A stretch of DNA of 12,321 nucleotides from Candidatus Nanopelagicales bacterium. Its GTDB lineage: Bacteria > Actinomycetota > Actinomycetes > S36-B12. Made by a program: the position numbers and the translations under genes. The stretch spans positions 1 through 12,321 of the forward strand of contig JAGYOB010000244.1 in assembly GCA_018399515.1 (NCBI GenBank). Reading direction: 5' to 3'. The notes beneath the pieces were generated by a model. It did no database searches. It was given only the letters and a program-made list of their open reading frames with translations, and was not told the origin of the DNA. Below are positions 6,241 to 12,321 of this stretch, piece after piece. The first letter of the stretch is position 1; every line of letters starts with the position of its first letter.

Positions 6241-7087
6241 CACCGTCTGGCTGGCCGGGCGCACGTTGGACCAGGCGCTCGCCGGCCAGGCACTCGTTCG
6301 CAGTGATTTGCGCGTACCCGAGCTGGCAACCGTGGATCTGGTTGGACGCACGGTGGTCGAGGTTGAGTCCTATGGAAAGCACCTGTTCTTCCACTTCGAT
6401 CACGATGCGATTGTGCACACTCACTTTCGAATGGACGGCAGCTGGCACCTGTATTCGTCGGGACAACGGTGGCATGGTGGACCGGGGTGGCAGATCAGGG
6501 CGATCATGTTCACCGACACCGTGACCGCTGTGGGATATCGACTCCCGGTGATCGACATGTTCACCGGCGCTGATCGGGACCGTCTGATCTCCCAGCTGGG
6601 CCCTGACCTCATCCGCGACGACCTGGACTTCGCGGCAGCTGCCCAACGATGCCTCACCGGTGAGCCGTGGCGACCGATCGGCGAGGTGCTGCTCGATCAG
6701 CGCGTCGTCGCCGGCCTCGGCTTGATCTACGTCACCGAAACGTTGTTTCTCCACAGCATCACGCCGTGGGTCCCCGTCGATCAGGTTCACGACCTGGCTG
6801 GGGTGTTGCGGACCGCTTCACGCTTGATGCGCGCCAACCGCCATCACTACATTCAAACGACGACCGGGGACACCGCCCGAGGCGCGTGGCACTGGGTCTA
6901 CGAACGGGCCGGGCGCGGCTGCCGACGATGCGGTGCCACCATCGCGATCGCCTGGCAGGCAATCGCGCCGCAAAAGCGTCTGGCCTACTGGTGTCCGCGG
7001 TGCCAATCGGGTCCGGCTCCGGTCGGTCTTTCCACCGAGGAGCGGAGGCGACTTCGACCAACGGGCCGAAGCCGTTATCGGCCTTGA
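6227..7087 (+). CDS. nei2: Fpg/Nei family DNA glycosylase (Nei2-like)
   Basis: Base-excision repair enzyme that removes oxidised bases and cleaves the strand by beta/delta elimination. It is 286 residues long. The N terminus PEGDTVW supplies the catalytic Pro2 (after Met removal) and Glu3. GKHLFFHF puts the conserved beta-hairpin lysine at K51. RMDGSWHLY (68-76) is the loop typical of Nei2-type proteins. The helix-two-turn-helix region is LLDQRVVAGLGLIY (155-168), and the zinc finger is C232-x2-C235-x20-C256-x2-C259. In the H2TH motif the usual G-x-G-N-x-Y is G-L-G-L-I-Y: the phosphate-contacting Asn is Leu166. Actinobacterial nei2 is usually next to lhr, and here only the lhr stub remains upstream, overlapping by 14 bp. 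It converges with clgR. Activity is uncertain because of L166. Confidence 0.92.
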   Translation: MPEGDTVWLAGRTLDQALAGQALVRSDLRVPELATVDLVGRTVVEVESYGKHLFFHFDHDAIVHTHFRMDGSWHLYSSGQRWHGGPGWQIRAIMFTDTVTAVGYRLPVIDMFTGADRDRLISQLGPDLIRDDLDFAAAAQRCLTGEPWRPIGEVLLDQRVVAGLGLIYVTETLFLHSITPWVPVDQVHDLAGVLRTASRLMRANRHHYIQTTTGDTARGAWHWVYERAGRGCRRCGATIAIAWQAIAPQKRLAYWCPRCQSGPAPVGLSTEERRRLRPTGRSRYRP

Positions 7088-7089
7088 TG

Positions 7090-7116
7090 CCGAGCCTGAT
7101 GGGTCAAGCGGCTCGG
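7090..7116. terminator. Possible bidirectional terminator between nei2 and clgR
   Basis: Perfect 7-bp inverted repeat CCGAGCC (7090-7096) and GGCTCGG (7110-7116) with a 13-nt loop. It spans the 16-bp gap between the convergent nei2 and clgR genes and the last codons of clgR. There is no U-rich tract, common in GC-rich actinobacteria, so function is a guess from position. A second repeat, GGCCGA-N8-TCGGCC (7064-7083), lies over the 3' end of nei2. Confidence 0.4.
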
Positions 7117-7370
7117 ACGACTTCGACGTGGGCCCGCTCGCTCACCGAGACGTCATCGGCCACAGCGAACAGAACCTGGGACAGTGGGGTTTCCAATGCG
7201 GCGCAGATGGCGCCGAGCAACTCCGAGGATGCTTCCTTCTGCCCACGCTCGATCTCCGATAGGTAACCCAGGGATACCTGTGCGTCGGCGGACACCTCTC
7301 GAAGCGTGCGACCGAGTTCCTGGCGGCGCGCACGCAAGTGGGTTCCCAGAGCGGAGCGAAACAACATCAC
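7104..7370 (-). CDS. clgR: ClgR-type XRE transcriptional activator
   Basis: Small helix-turn-helix regulator which in actinobacteria activates clpP1P2, clpC and other proteolysis and stress genes. The XRE domain is strongly conserved: GRTLREVSADAQVSLGYLSEIERGQKEASSELL, in which VSLGYLSEIERG is the recognition-helix region. From the GTG at 7370 it has 88 residues. Homologues I recall are longer, mainly in a variable C-terminal linker, so this is a short form. It still ends in EVVRAA; a terminal Ala-Ala is the feature that makes streptomycete ClgR and PopR substrates of ClpP. I prefer the GTG to the ATG at 7376 because TACGGT lies six bases upstream and the Streptomyces protein aligns from there. 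It is last in line behind cinA on the same strand, 121 bp away (7371-7491), and probably has its own promoter. Confidence 0.87.
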   Translation of the reverse strand: MMLFRSALGTHLRARRQELGRTLREVSADAQVSLGYLSEIERGQKEASSELLGAICAALETPLSQVLFAVADDVSVSERAHVEVVRAA

Positions 7371-7382
7371 AGACATACCGTA
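7370..7382 (-). promoter_or_regulatory. Possible leaderless -10 of clgR
   Basis: TACGGT (7382-7377, minus strand) fits TANNNT and is followed by exactly six bases and then the GTG at 7370. No Shine-Dalgarno sequence is present and no clear -35 is seen. I looked for a ClgR-type palindrome in 7371-7491 to support autoactivation and found none that convinced me. Confidence 0.4.
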
Positions 7383-7491
7383 CCCCGCGAGAGCCAGTCT
7401 TGCCGTCTACCCGCACTCGTTGCTGCCAGGGTGTCGCCCCACCGTGCCTCACTCGTGCACAAGCCCAAGCGGGCACACGAACCACATCGGA

Positions 7492-8052
7492 TCAGGAGTG
7501 CAGGGATCGACGCAGCGCCTGCAGGGCCGCCGCCACGGTGTCCGAACGGATCCGCGCCCGATCTCCCCTGAGGGACAGGTGTTCCACCCATGTCGTGGCC
7601 GGGGTGTGCACCGCGATGAAGATCGTTCCCGGCGGCACAGACCCCGTCTCGGTGCCACCCGGCGCAGGGTCTGGACCAGCCGAACCCGTGGTGGCGATCG
7701 CGCAGTCAGCGCCCAAGACCACGGCGACCCCCCGGGCCATCTGTTCGGCAACCTCCGCGTCAACGGCCCCACGGCGGCGGAGCAGATCACCATCCACATT
7801 GAGGACCGATCGTTTGATCTGAGTGGAGTAGGACACGACGCCACCGCGAACGCAGCTCGAAGACCCGGGGATATCAGTGAGTGCCGCACACACACCACCC
7901 CCGGTGACCGATTCGGCCGTCGCCACGCTCCAGCCCGACTCGATGAGCCCGCTGACCACCTGCTCGGCAACACCGCGGGTTCCCGCTCCCTCGCCAACAT
8001 CGATCATCGCCGCGATCACCGGATCCGGGGAATGATCGTGATGCTGGGTCAC
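7492..8052 (-). CDS. cinA: CinA C-terminal-domain protein, probable NMN deamidase (PncC type)
   Basis: Stand-alone version of the CinA C-terminal domain, 186 residues. Enzymes of this type hydrolyse nicotinamide mononucleotide to nicotinate mononucleotide, recycling the NMN released by bacterial DNA ligase; the name comes from competence-induced genes. Conserved features are TAESVTGGG (about 45-53), then the run GSSSCVRGGVVSYS (63-76), and TTGSAGPDP (121-129), variants of the family's TAESLTGG and TGxAGP motifs. The N-terminal MoCF-like nucleotide domain of full-length CinA is absent, as is usual in actinobacteria. The GTG start overlaps the pgsA stop (GTGA), and GGGGAG lies eight bases upstream, so it is translationally coupled to pgsA. 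Confidence 0.92.
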   Translation of the reverse strand: MTQHHDHSPDPVIAAMIDVGEGAGTRGVAEQVVSGLIESGWSVATAESVTGGGVCAALTDIPGSSSCVRGGVVSYSTQIKRSVLNVDGDLLRRRGAVDAEVAEQMARGVAVVLGADCAIATTGSAGPDPAPGGTETGSVPPGTIFIAVHTPATTWVEHLSLRGDRARIRSDTVAAALQALRRSLHS

Positions 8053-8708
8053 CTGCGCTGCTCCCCGGTGTCATCAGCGGGGACGTCGTCGATGACGTGC
8101 ACATCTGCTCCCGTGCCCGATCTTCTCAGGCGAGCGGCTCGTGCGAGGTAGTCCACGCCGGTCACGATCGTCAGCGCGATGGCGATGATCATCAGCACCC
8201 ACTTCGCCGTCGACCACGCAGTCCCCAGCGGCGCCAGGAACATCGCGATAGCGATGATCTGCGCGATCGTCTTGGCTTTGCCGCCGCGCGAAGCGGGAAT
8301 AACCCCGTGTCGGATGACGATGAAACGCGCCAGTGTCACCACGATCTCACGCGTCAAGATGACCACCGTCACCCACCAGGGCAACAGCCCCCACCACGAC
8401 AATCCGATCAACGCGACGGCTGTGATCGCCTTATCGGCGATCGGATCCGCCACCTTGCCCAGCGTCGTCACGCTGCCCTGGTGACGCGCCCAGGCACCAT
8501 CGATGAAGTCAGTCACGGCCGCGAGGACGAAGACGCCGGTCGCCCACCATCGCGATCGAGCGTCCAGGCTCTCCGTCGCGAACAGCAACCACGCCAGAAC
8601 CGGCACCAGAAGCAGCCGTAGGGCCGTTACCGCATTGGGTCCGGTGAGCACAGCTCGTTGGCCTACCGGGTCGCCCACATGGTCGGGCACGCCTCGGGTG
8701 CCGCTCAT
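8049..8708 (-). CDS. pgsA: CDP-alcohol phosphatidyltransferase, probable PGP synthase
   Basis: Membrane enzyme that transfers a phosphatidyl group from CDP-diacylglycerol to glycerol 3-phosphate, or in some actinobacterial relatives to an inositol phosphate. It is 219 residues long with about five to six hydrophobic segments. The full family signature D-x2-D-G-x2-A-R-x8-G-x3-D-x3-D is present at residues 67-92 (D67, D70, G71, A74, R75, G84, D88, D92). LTGPNAVTALRLLLVPVL near the N terminus is the typical start of TM1. The position next to cinA and clgR is that of the mycobacterial pgsA3, which favours PGP synthase. The ATG shares one base with the rimO stop (TGATG), and the stop overlaps cinA. 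The C-terminal tail (about 196-219) is charged and variable. Confidence 0.93.
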   Translation of the reverse strand: MSGTRGVPDHVGDPVGQRAVLTGPNAVTALRLLLVPVLAWLLFATESLDARSRWWATGVFVLAAVTDFIDGAWARHQGSVTTLGKVADPIADKAITAVALIGLSWWGLLPWWVTVVILTREIVVTLARFIVIRHGVIPASRGGKAKTIAQIIAIAMFLAPLGTAWSTAKWVLMIIAIALTIVTGVDYLARAARLRRSGTGADVHVIDDVPADDTGEQRR

Positions 8709-10045
8709 CAGGTCTGCCCGATGAGGTCGGGTCCATCGATATCGATGACGTGCACTCCGATCACGTCGCCGACCTTCGCGCTGGCCCCGGGGAGCACGAC
8801 CGCGGCATCTTCGGGGCCCTGATGGGCGGCCCTGCCTTCGACCACCCCGTCTTCAACCGATTCGACGATGACGACGACGTTCTCGCCAATGCGTTCGCGG
8901 GCACGTTCCTCCATAAGGTCATCGACCAGTGCACTGATGTCAGCCACTCGTTCGTCGATGATGTGCTCCGGCAGATGCCCATCCAGCCCGACGGCTTCGG
9001 TTCCGTCCTCGTCGGAATATCCGAAAACTCCCACCACGTCCAGCCGTGCCTGCGTCAGGAAGTCAGTCAGCACCTGCACGTCGTCGTCGGTTTCGCCGGG
9101 GAAGCCAACGATCACATTGCTACGGAATCCTGCTGCCGGATTGATCGCACGGGCTCGCTGGATAAGTTCGAGGAAGGACTCGGCATCACCGAACCGACGC
9201 ATGCGTCGCAGGACCGAGGCGCTGGCGTGTTGGAACGACAGATCGAAATAGGGCGCCACTCCGGGTGTTGCGGCGATCACCTCGATGAGGCCGGGTCGAA
9301 CTTCAGCCGGCTGCAGATAGCTGACTCGCACTCGGGTGAGACCTTCGACCGAACCGATCGCCGGTAGCAGGGATTCCAGCAAGCGGATATCCCCAAGGTC
9401 CTTGCCGTAACTCGTGGAGTTCTCGCTGACCAGAAACACCTCCCGGCCGCCATCAGCCACCACCTGAGCGACCTCAGCGATCACGTCGGTCGGCCGGCGC
9501 GATACGAACGAGCCGCGAAAACTGGGGATGGCGCAGAACGAGCACCGTCGGTCGCACCCCGACGCCAGCTTCACCGGGACGACAGGGGCACTCACCGATC
9601 GGCGCAACCCTGCGGTTCCCGGACTATCGCCCAAGGTCCGCTCGACCGGGGAGATCGGGATAAGCGTTCGTCGATCACGCGGCTCATGAGGCTGTGGCCG
9701 GTCACCTGACAGGACCCGCTCAAGAATATCGGGAAGCCCGGTGTAGTCATCGAATCCGATCACCGCCGCTGCCTCGGGTAATTCATCGGCGAGTTCGCGA
9801 CCGTAGCGTTCAGCCAGGCAACCGGCGACGACGACGGGCACACCCGAATCTGCCGCAGCGAGCACCGTATCGATCGAATCCTTCTTGGCGCTGGCGATGA
9901 AGCCGCAGGTGTTCACGACAATGACGTCGGCTGCCTCATCAGATGCACTGACTTCCCAACCTTGCGCATCCAAGCGGGCAGACAACTCGTCGGAGTCGAC
10001 GTCATTGCGGGCACAGCCCAGTGTGGTCAGATGAACCCGCGGCAT
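8708..10045 (-). CDS. rimO: RimO, ribosomal protein S12 methylthiotransferase
   Basis: Radical-SAM enzyme that adds a methylthio group to the conserved aspartate of ribosomal protein S12. It has 445 residues, the usual length. The N-terminal UPF0004 domain carries the auxiliary-cluster cysteines C11, C47 (NTCGF) and C76 (AGCLAERYG). The radical-SAM cluster motif is C164-x3-C168-x2-C171 in SGCDRRCSFCAIP, followed by FRGSFVSRRP. A TRAM domain lies at about 380-445. It is RimO rather than MiaB on account of TTLGCARNDVDSDEL at the start and the RGSFVSR run, which are RimO-like. The ATG lies nine bases after the ftsK stop with no strong ribosome-binding site, so coupling with ftsK is likely. The stop overlaps pgsA. 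Confidence 0.95.
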   Translation of the reverse strand: MPRVHLTTLGCARNDVDSDELSARLDAQGWEVSASDEAADVIVVNTCGFIASAKKDSIDTVLAAADSGVPVVVAGCLAERYGRELADELPEAAAVIGFDDYTGLPDILERVLSGDRPQPHEPRDRRTLIPISPVERTLGDSPGTAGLRRSVSAPVVPVKLASGCDRRCSFCAIPSFRGSFVSRRPTDVIAEVAQVVADGGREVFLVSENSTSYGKDLGDIRLLESLLPAIGSVEGLTRVRVSYLQPAEVRPGLIEVIAATPGVAPYFDLSFQHASASVLRRMRRFGDAESFLELIQRARAINPAAGFRSNVIVGFPGETDDDVQVLTDFLTQARLDVVGVFGYSDEDGTEAVGLDGHLPEHIIDERVADISALVDDLMEERARERIGENVVVIVESVEDGVVEGRAAHQGPEDAAVVLPGASAKVGDVIGVHVIDIDGPDLIGQT

Positions 10046-10054
10046 GGGCCCAGC

Positions 10055-12321
10055 CTATGCGTTCGGTTGACCTCGGAGTCGAGCCATCAATTCGGCAAGC
10101 TCCTCGGGCTTGGCCAGCACCTCGCGAGCCTTCGAACCTTCGCTTGGTCCGACCACACCGCGCGACTCCAACAAATCCATCAAACGACCCGCCTTAGCGA
10201 AGCCCACACGAAGTTTGCGCTGCAGCATCGAGGTGGAGCCGAACTGCGTTGACACGATCAGTTCCGCCGCCTGGCACATCAGGTCGAGGTCATCACCGAC
10301 CTCTTCATCGATGACCTTCGACCCGCTCACGGGTGCGGTGACATCGGAACGGTATTCGGGATCGGCCTGCTCCTTAGCGTGGCGAACCACCGCGCGAATC
10401 TCGGCCTCCGAGACGAAAGCCCCCTGGATGCGCACCGGCTTGCCAGCCCCCATGGGGAGGAACAGTCCATCCCCCTGCCCGATCAACTTCTCGGCCCCTG
10501 GCTGGTCCAAGATCACACGGCTGTCCGATAGCGACGACGTGGAGAACGCCAGCCTGCTGGGCACGTTGGCCTTGATGAGACCGGTGACCACGTCGACACT
10601 GGGCCGCTGGGTGGCAAGGACAAGGTGGATGCCGGCCGCACGCGCCAACTGAGTGATGCGGACCACCGAATCCTCGACATCTCGAGGGGCCACCATCATC
10701 AAGTCGGCCAGCTCGTCGACGATCACCAGCAGGTAGGGATAGGGCCGCAGGACGCGTTCGCTGCCCGGCTCAGGCTTGAGCCGACCTGTGCTGACCGCCT
10801 TATTGAAGTCATCGATGTGCCGGAACCCGAAGTGGGCCAGGTCGTCGTATCGGGCGTCCATCTCCTTGACAACCCACTGCAGCGCATCGGCTGCTTTCTT
10901 CGGGTGCGTGATGATCGGGGTGATCAGGTGCGGAATGCCGTCATACGCGGTCAGTTCGACCCTCTTGGGGTCGACGAGGATCATCCGCACTTCCTCAGGG
11001 GTGGAACGCATCAGCACCGAGGTGATCAGTGCGTTGATGCAACTGGACTTGCCTGCCCCGGTGGCACCCGCAACGAGCACGTGGGGCATCTTCGCGAGGT
11101 TCGCGACGACGAATTCGCCTTCGACATCCTTACCGAGGCCGACCGTAAGCGGGTGATGCTCATTCGTCGCGATGGGTGAGCGAAGGACGTCACCGAGACT
11201 GACGACCTCGCGGTCGGTGTTGGGGATCTCCACGCCGATCGCGCTCTTTCCCGGGATCGGGCTGAGGATACGCACCTCAGGGCTGGCAACCGCATACGCG
11301 ATGTTCTTGCCGAGGGCGGTGATGCGCTCCACTTTGACACTGGGACCGAGTTCGATCTCATAGCGCGTCACCGTGGGGCCGCGCGTGAATCCGGTCACGG
11401 ACGCATCGATCGCGAACTCGGCGAGGACCTTGGTCAGCGACGCCACGACAGCGTCATTGGCTTTCGTTCGCGCCTTCGCCGCAGGACCGGCCTTCAACAG
11501 ATCCGGTCGTGGCAGGGAGTAATCGAGGTGGGCCGACAGGGGCAACTGCTCGACCGGACCGTCGATGGGAGCCACGACGACCGGCAGTGCCGCCGTATCA
11601 TCGTGGGCGCGGTTGGCCGAACGGGAATCCATCGGTGTCTGCGAGGGCCGTGCCGTCTCAAAGTCATCAACGTCGCCGTCATCCCCGTCGCCGGCCTCGA
11701 GATCCCTGACGTCGTGCATCGTGTCGTCAATATCTTCTTCCGTGCCGTCGTGGACGTCCTCGTCCGTCGAGAGGTCCATGGACATCTCATCCGCATCGGC
11801 ACCGTCGCCCACCCGTGCCAGCGGACTCACGAAGGGCTCATCCCCATCGAGGGGCATTCCATCGACGTCCACCGAACGCTCGGCTCGGGGTCGCATGACG
11901 CCCCCGAGTCGTGCAACCGACCGGGGGATCGACGCCAGCGGCGTACCGGTCACGACGAGAAGCCCGAAAACACCCAGCAGGCCGAGCAGAATTCCGGTGA
12001 CCACCGGGCCTAGGGCTGCTGAAATGGGTGCCGAAATGAGCCAACCGATAATGCCGGCACCCCCGGCCAGCGCATCGAATCCCTGGCTCGGTGTCGGCGC
12101 CCCGTGGGTCAGATGCCAGATTCCGGCGACGGCGAACACCAGGGCTATCCCCCCGATGAGCATGCGTCCATTGACGGTGGCGTCATCGGGGTGGCGCAGG
12201 GTCCGCCAGGCGACGAACGCCAACAGAACCGGCACGGCGATCGCCAGGGAACCGAGGAAGTAGGCGCTGACGACCCCCAGACCGGCGGTGAACCATCCGT
12301 CGACACCGAACCACACGGCGG
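10055..12321 (-). CDS. ftsK: FtsK/SpoIIIE DNA translocase (5' end outside window)
   Basis: Septal hexameric DNA pump that clears and aligns chromosomes at division. About 755 codons are visible. The frame is open to the right edge, and the sequence there (AVWFG) looks like the end of the first membrane region, so the start lies outside. Numbering from the first in-window GTG at 12316: hydrophobic segments occupy about 11-38, 52-70, 85-105 and 106-126. A very acidic linker covers about 149-220. The beta domain follows, then Walker A GATGAGKS (417-424) and Walker B LLVIVDE (529-535). The C-terminal gamma winged helix (about 675-735) contains STQFGSTSMLQRKLRVGFAKAGRLMDLLE, split as the usual DNA-reading helix. 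It is the first gene of the ftsK-rimO-pgsA-cinA block. Confidence 0.97.
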   Translation of the reverse strand, partial: AVWFGVDGWFTAGLGVVSAYFLGSLAIAVPVLLAFVAWRTLRHPDDATVNGRMLIGGIALVFAVAGIWHLTHGAPTPSQGFDALAGGAGIIGWLISAPISAALGPVVTGILLGLLGVFGLLVVTGTPLASIPRSVARLGGVMRPRAERSVDVDGMPLDGDEPFVSPLARVGDGADADEMSMDLSTDEDVHDGTEEDIDDTMHDVRDLEAGDGDDGDVDDFETARPSQTPMDSRSANRAHDDTAALPVVVAPIDGPVEQLPLSAHLDYSLPRPDLLKAGPAAKARTKANDAVVASLTKVLAEFAIDASVTGFTRGPTVTRYEIELGPSVKVERITALGKNIAYAVASPEVRILSPIPGKSAIGVEIPNTDREVVSLGDVLRSPIATNEHHPLTVGLGKDVEGEFVVANLAKMPHVLVAGATGAGKSSCINALITSVLMRSTPEEVRMILVDPKRVELTAYDGIPHLITPIITHPKKAADALQWVVKEMDARYDDLAHFGFRHIDDFNKAVSTGRLKPEPGSERVLRPYPYLLVIVDELADLMMVAPRDVEDSVVRITQLARAAGIHLVLATQRPSVDVVTGLIKANVPSRLAFSTSSLSDSRVILDQPGAEKLIGQGDGLFLPMGAGKPVRIQGAFVSEAEIRAVVRHAKEQADPEYRSDVTAPVSGSKVIDEEVGDDLDLMCQAAELIVSTQFGSTSMLQRKLRVGFAKAGRLMDLLESRGVVGPSEGSKAREVLAKPEELAELMARLRGQPNA

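Noticed and set aside
11528..12013. Plus-strand open frames opposite ftsK, and similarly 8750-9367 opposite rimO
   Set aside because: Antisense to strongly conserved genes, with no domain or ribosome-binding site.
1..12321. CRISPR arrays, insertion sequences, tRNA or rRNA genes, prophage or toxin-antitoxin genes
   Set aside because: No regularly spaced repeats, transposase-like frames, cloverleaf sequences or recognisable toxin-antitoxin pairs were seen on either strand.

Overview
This is an actinobacterial chromosomal segment. By eye it is GC-rich, roughly 60-65%. The diagnostic genes are a ClgR-type XRE regulator, a DUF3046 protein, an actinobacterial recA-recX pair with LexA and PafBC-type damage-promoter motifs, and a leaderless-looking tetR. 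I cannot name the genus. The recA has no intein, and there is no sign of a plasmid, phage, insertion sequence, CRISPR array or tRNA.

Layout, left to right. (1) 1-2492: a 5'-complete but window-truncated MMPL/RND-type exporter on the minus strand, divergent from a tetR repressor on the plus strand. The 105 bp between them holds two matching 14-bp palindromes, one inside the exporter promoter and one inside the tetR promoter. (2) 2403-5732, minus strand: DUF3046, an MFS transporter, recA and recX. The last 90 bp of recX overlap the 3' end of tetR on the opposite strand. The upstream region of recA carries a PafBC-type promoter and, further upstream inside the final codons of the MFS gene, a LexA box. 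(3) 5733-7087, plus strand: the 3'-terminal remnant of an lhr helicase gene fused in tandem to a complete Nei2-like DNA glycosylase. (4) 7104-12321, minus strand: the order of transcription is ftsK, rimO, pgsA, cinA, clgR. rimO/pgsA and pgsA/cinA are joined by overlapping stop and start codons.

How it fits together. ftsK-pgsA-clgR and DUF3046-recA-recX are neighbours in other actinobacteria (in Mycobacterium tuberculosis, as I recall, Rv2748c to Rv2736c). Here the two blocks are split by a plus-strand lhr'-nei2 fragment, a pair normally found together elsewhere in the genome. The window is therefore mostly housekeeping: chromosome translocation, ribosomal protein modification, phospholipid synthesis, NMN recycling, protein quality control and recombinational repair. 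Overlaid on this are a rearrangement and a self-contained, probably inducible efflux module. The points most worth following up are the operator pair, the two-signal recA control region written partly inside the MFS gene, the lhr remnant, and the substituted DNA-contact residue of the glycosylase. I found nothing that I would call a wholly undescribed system.
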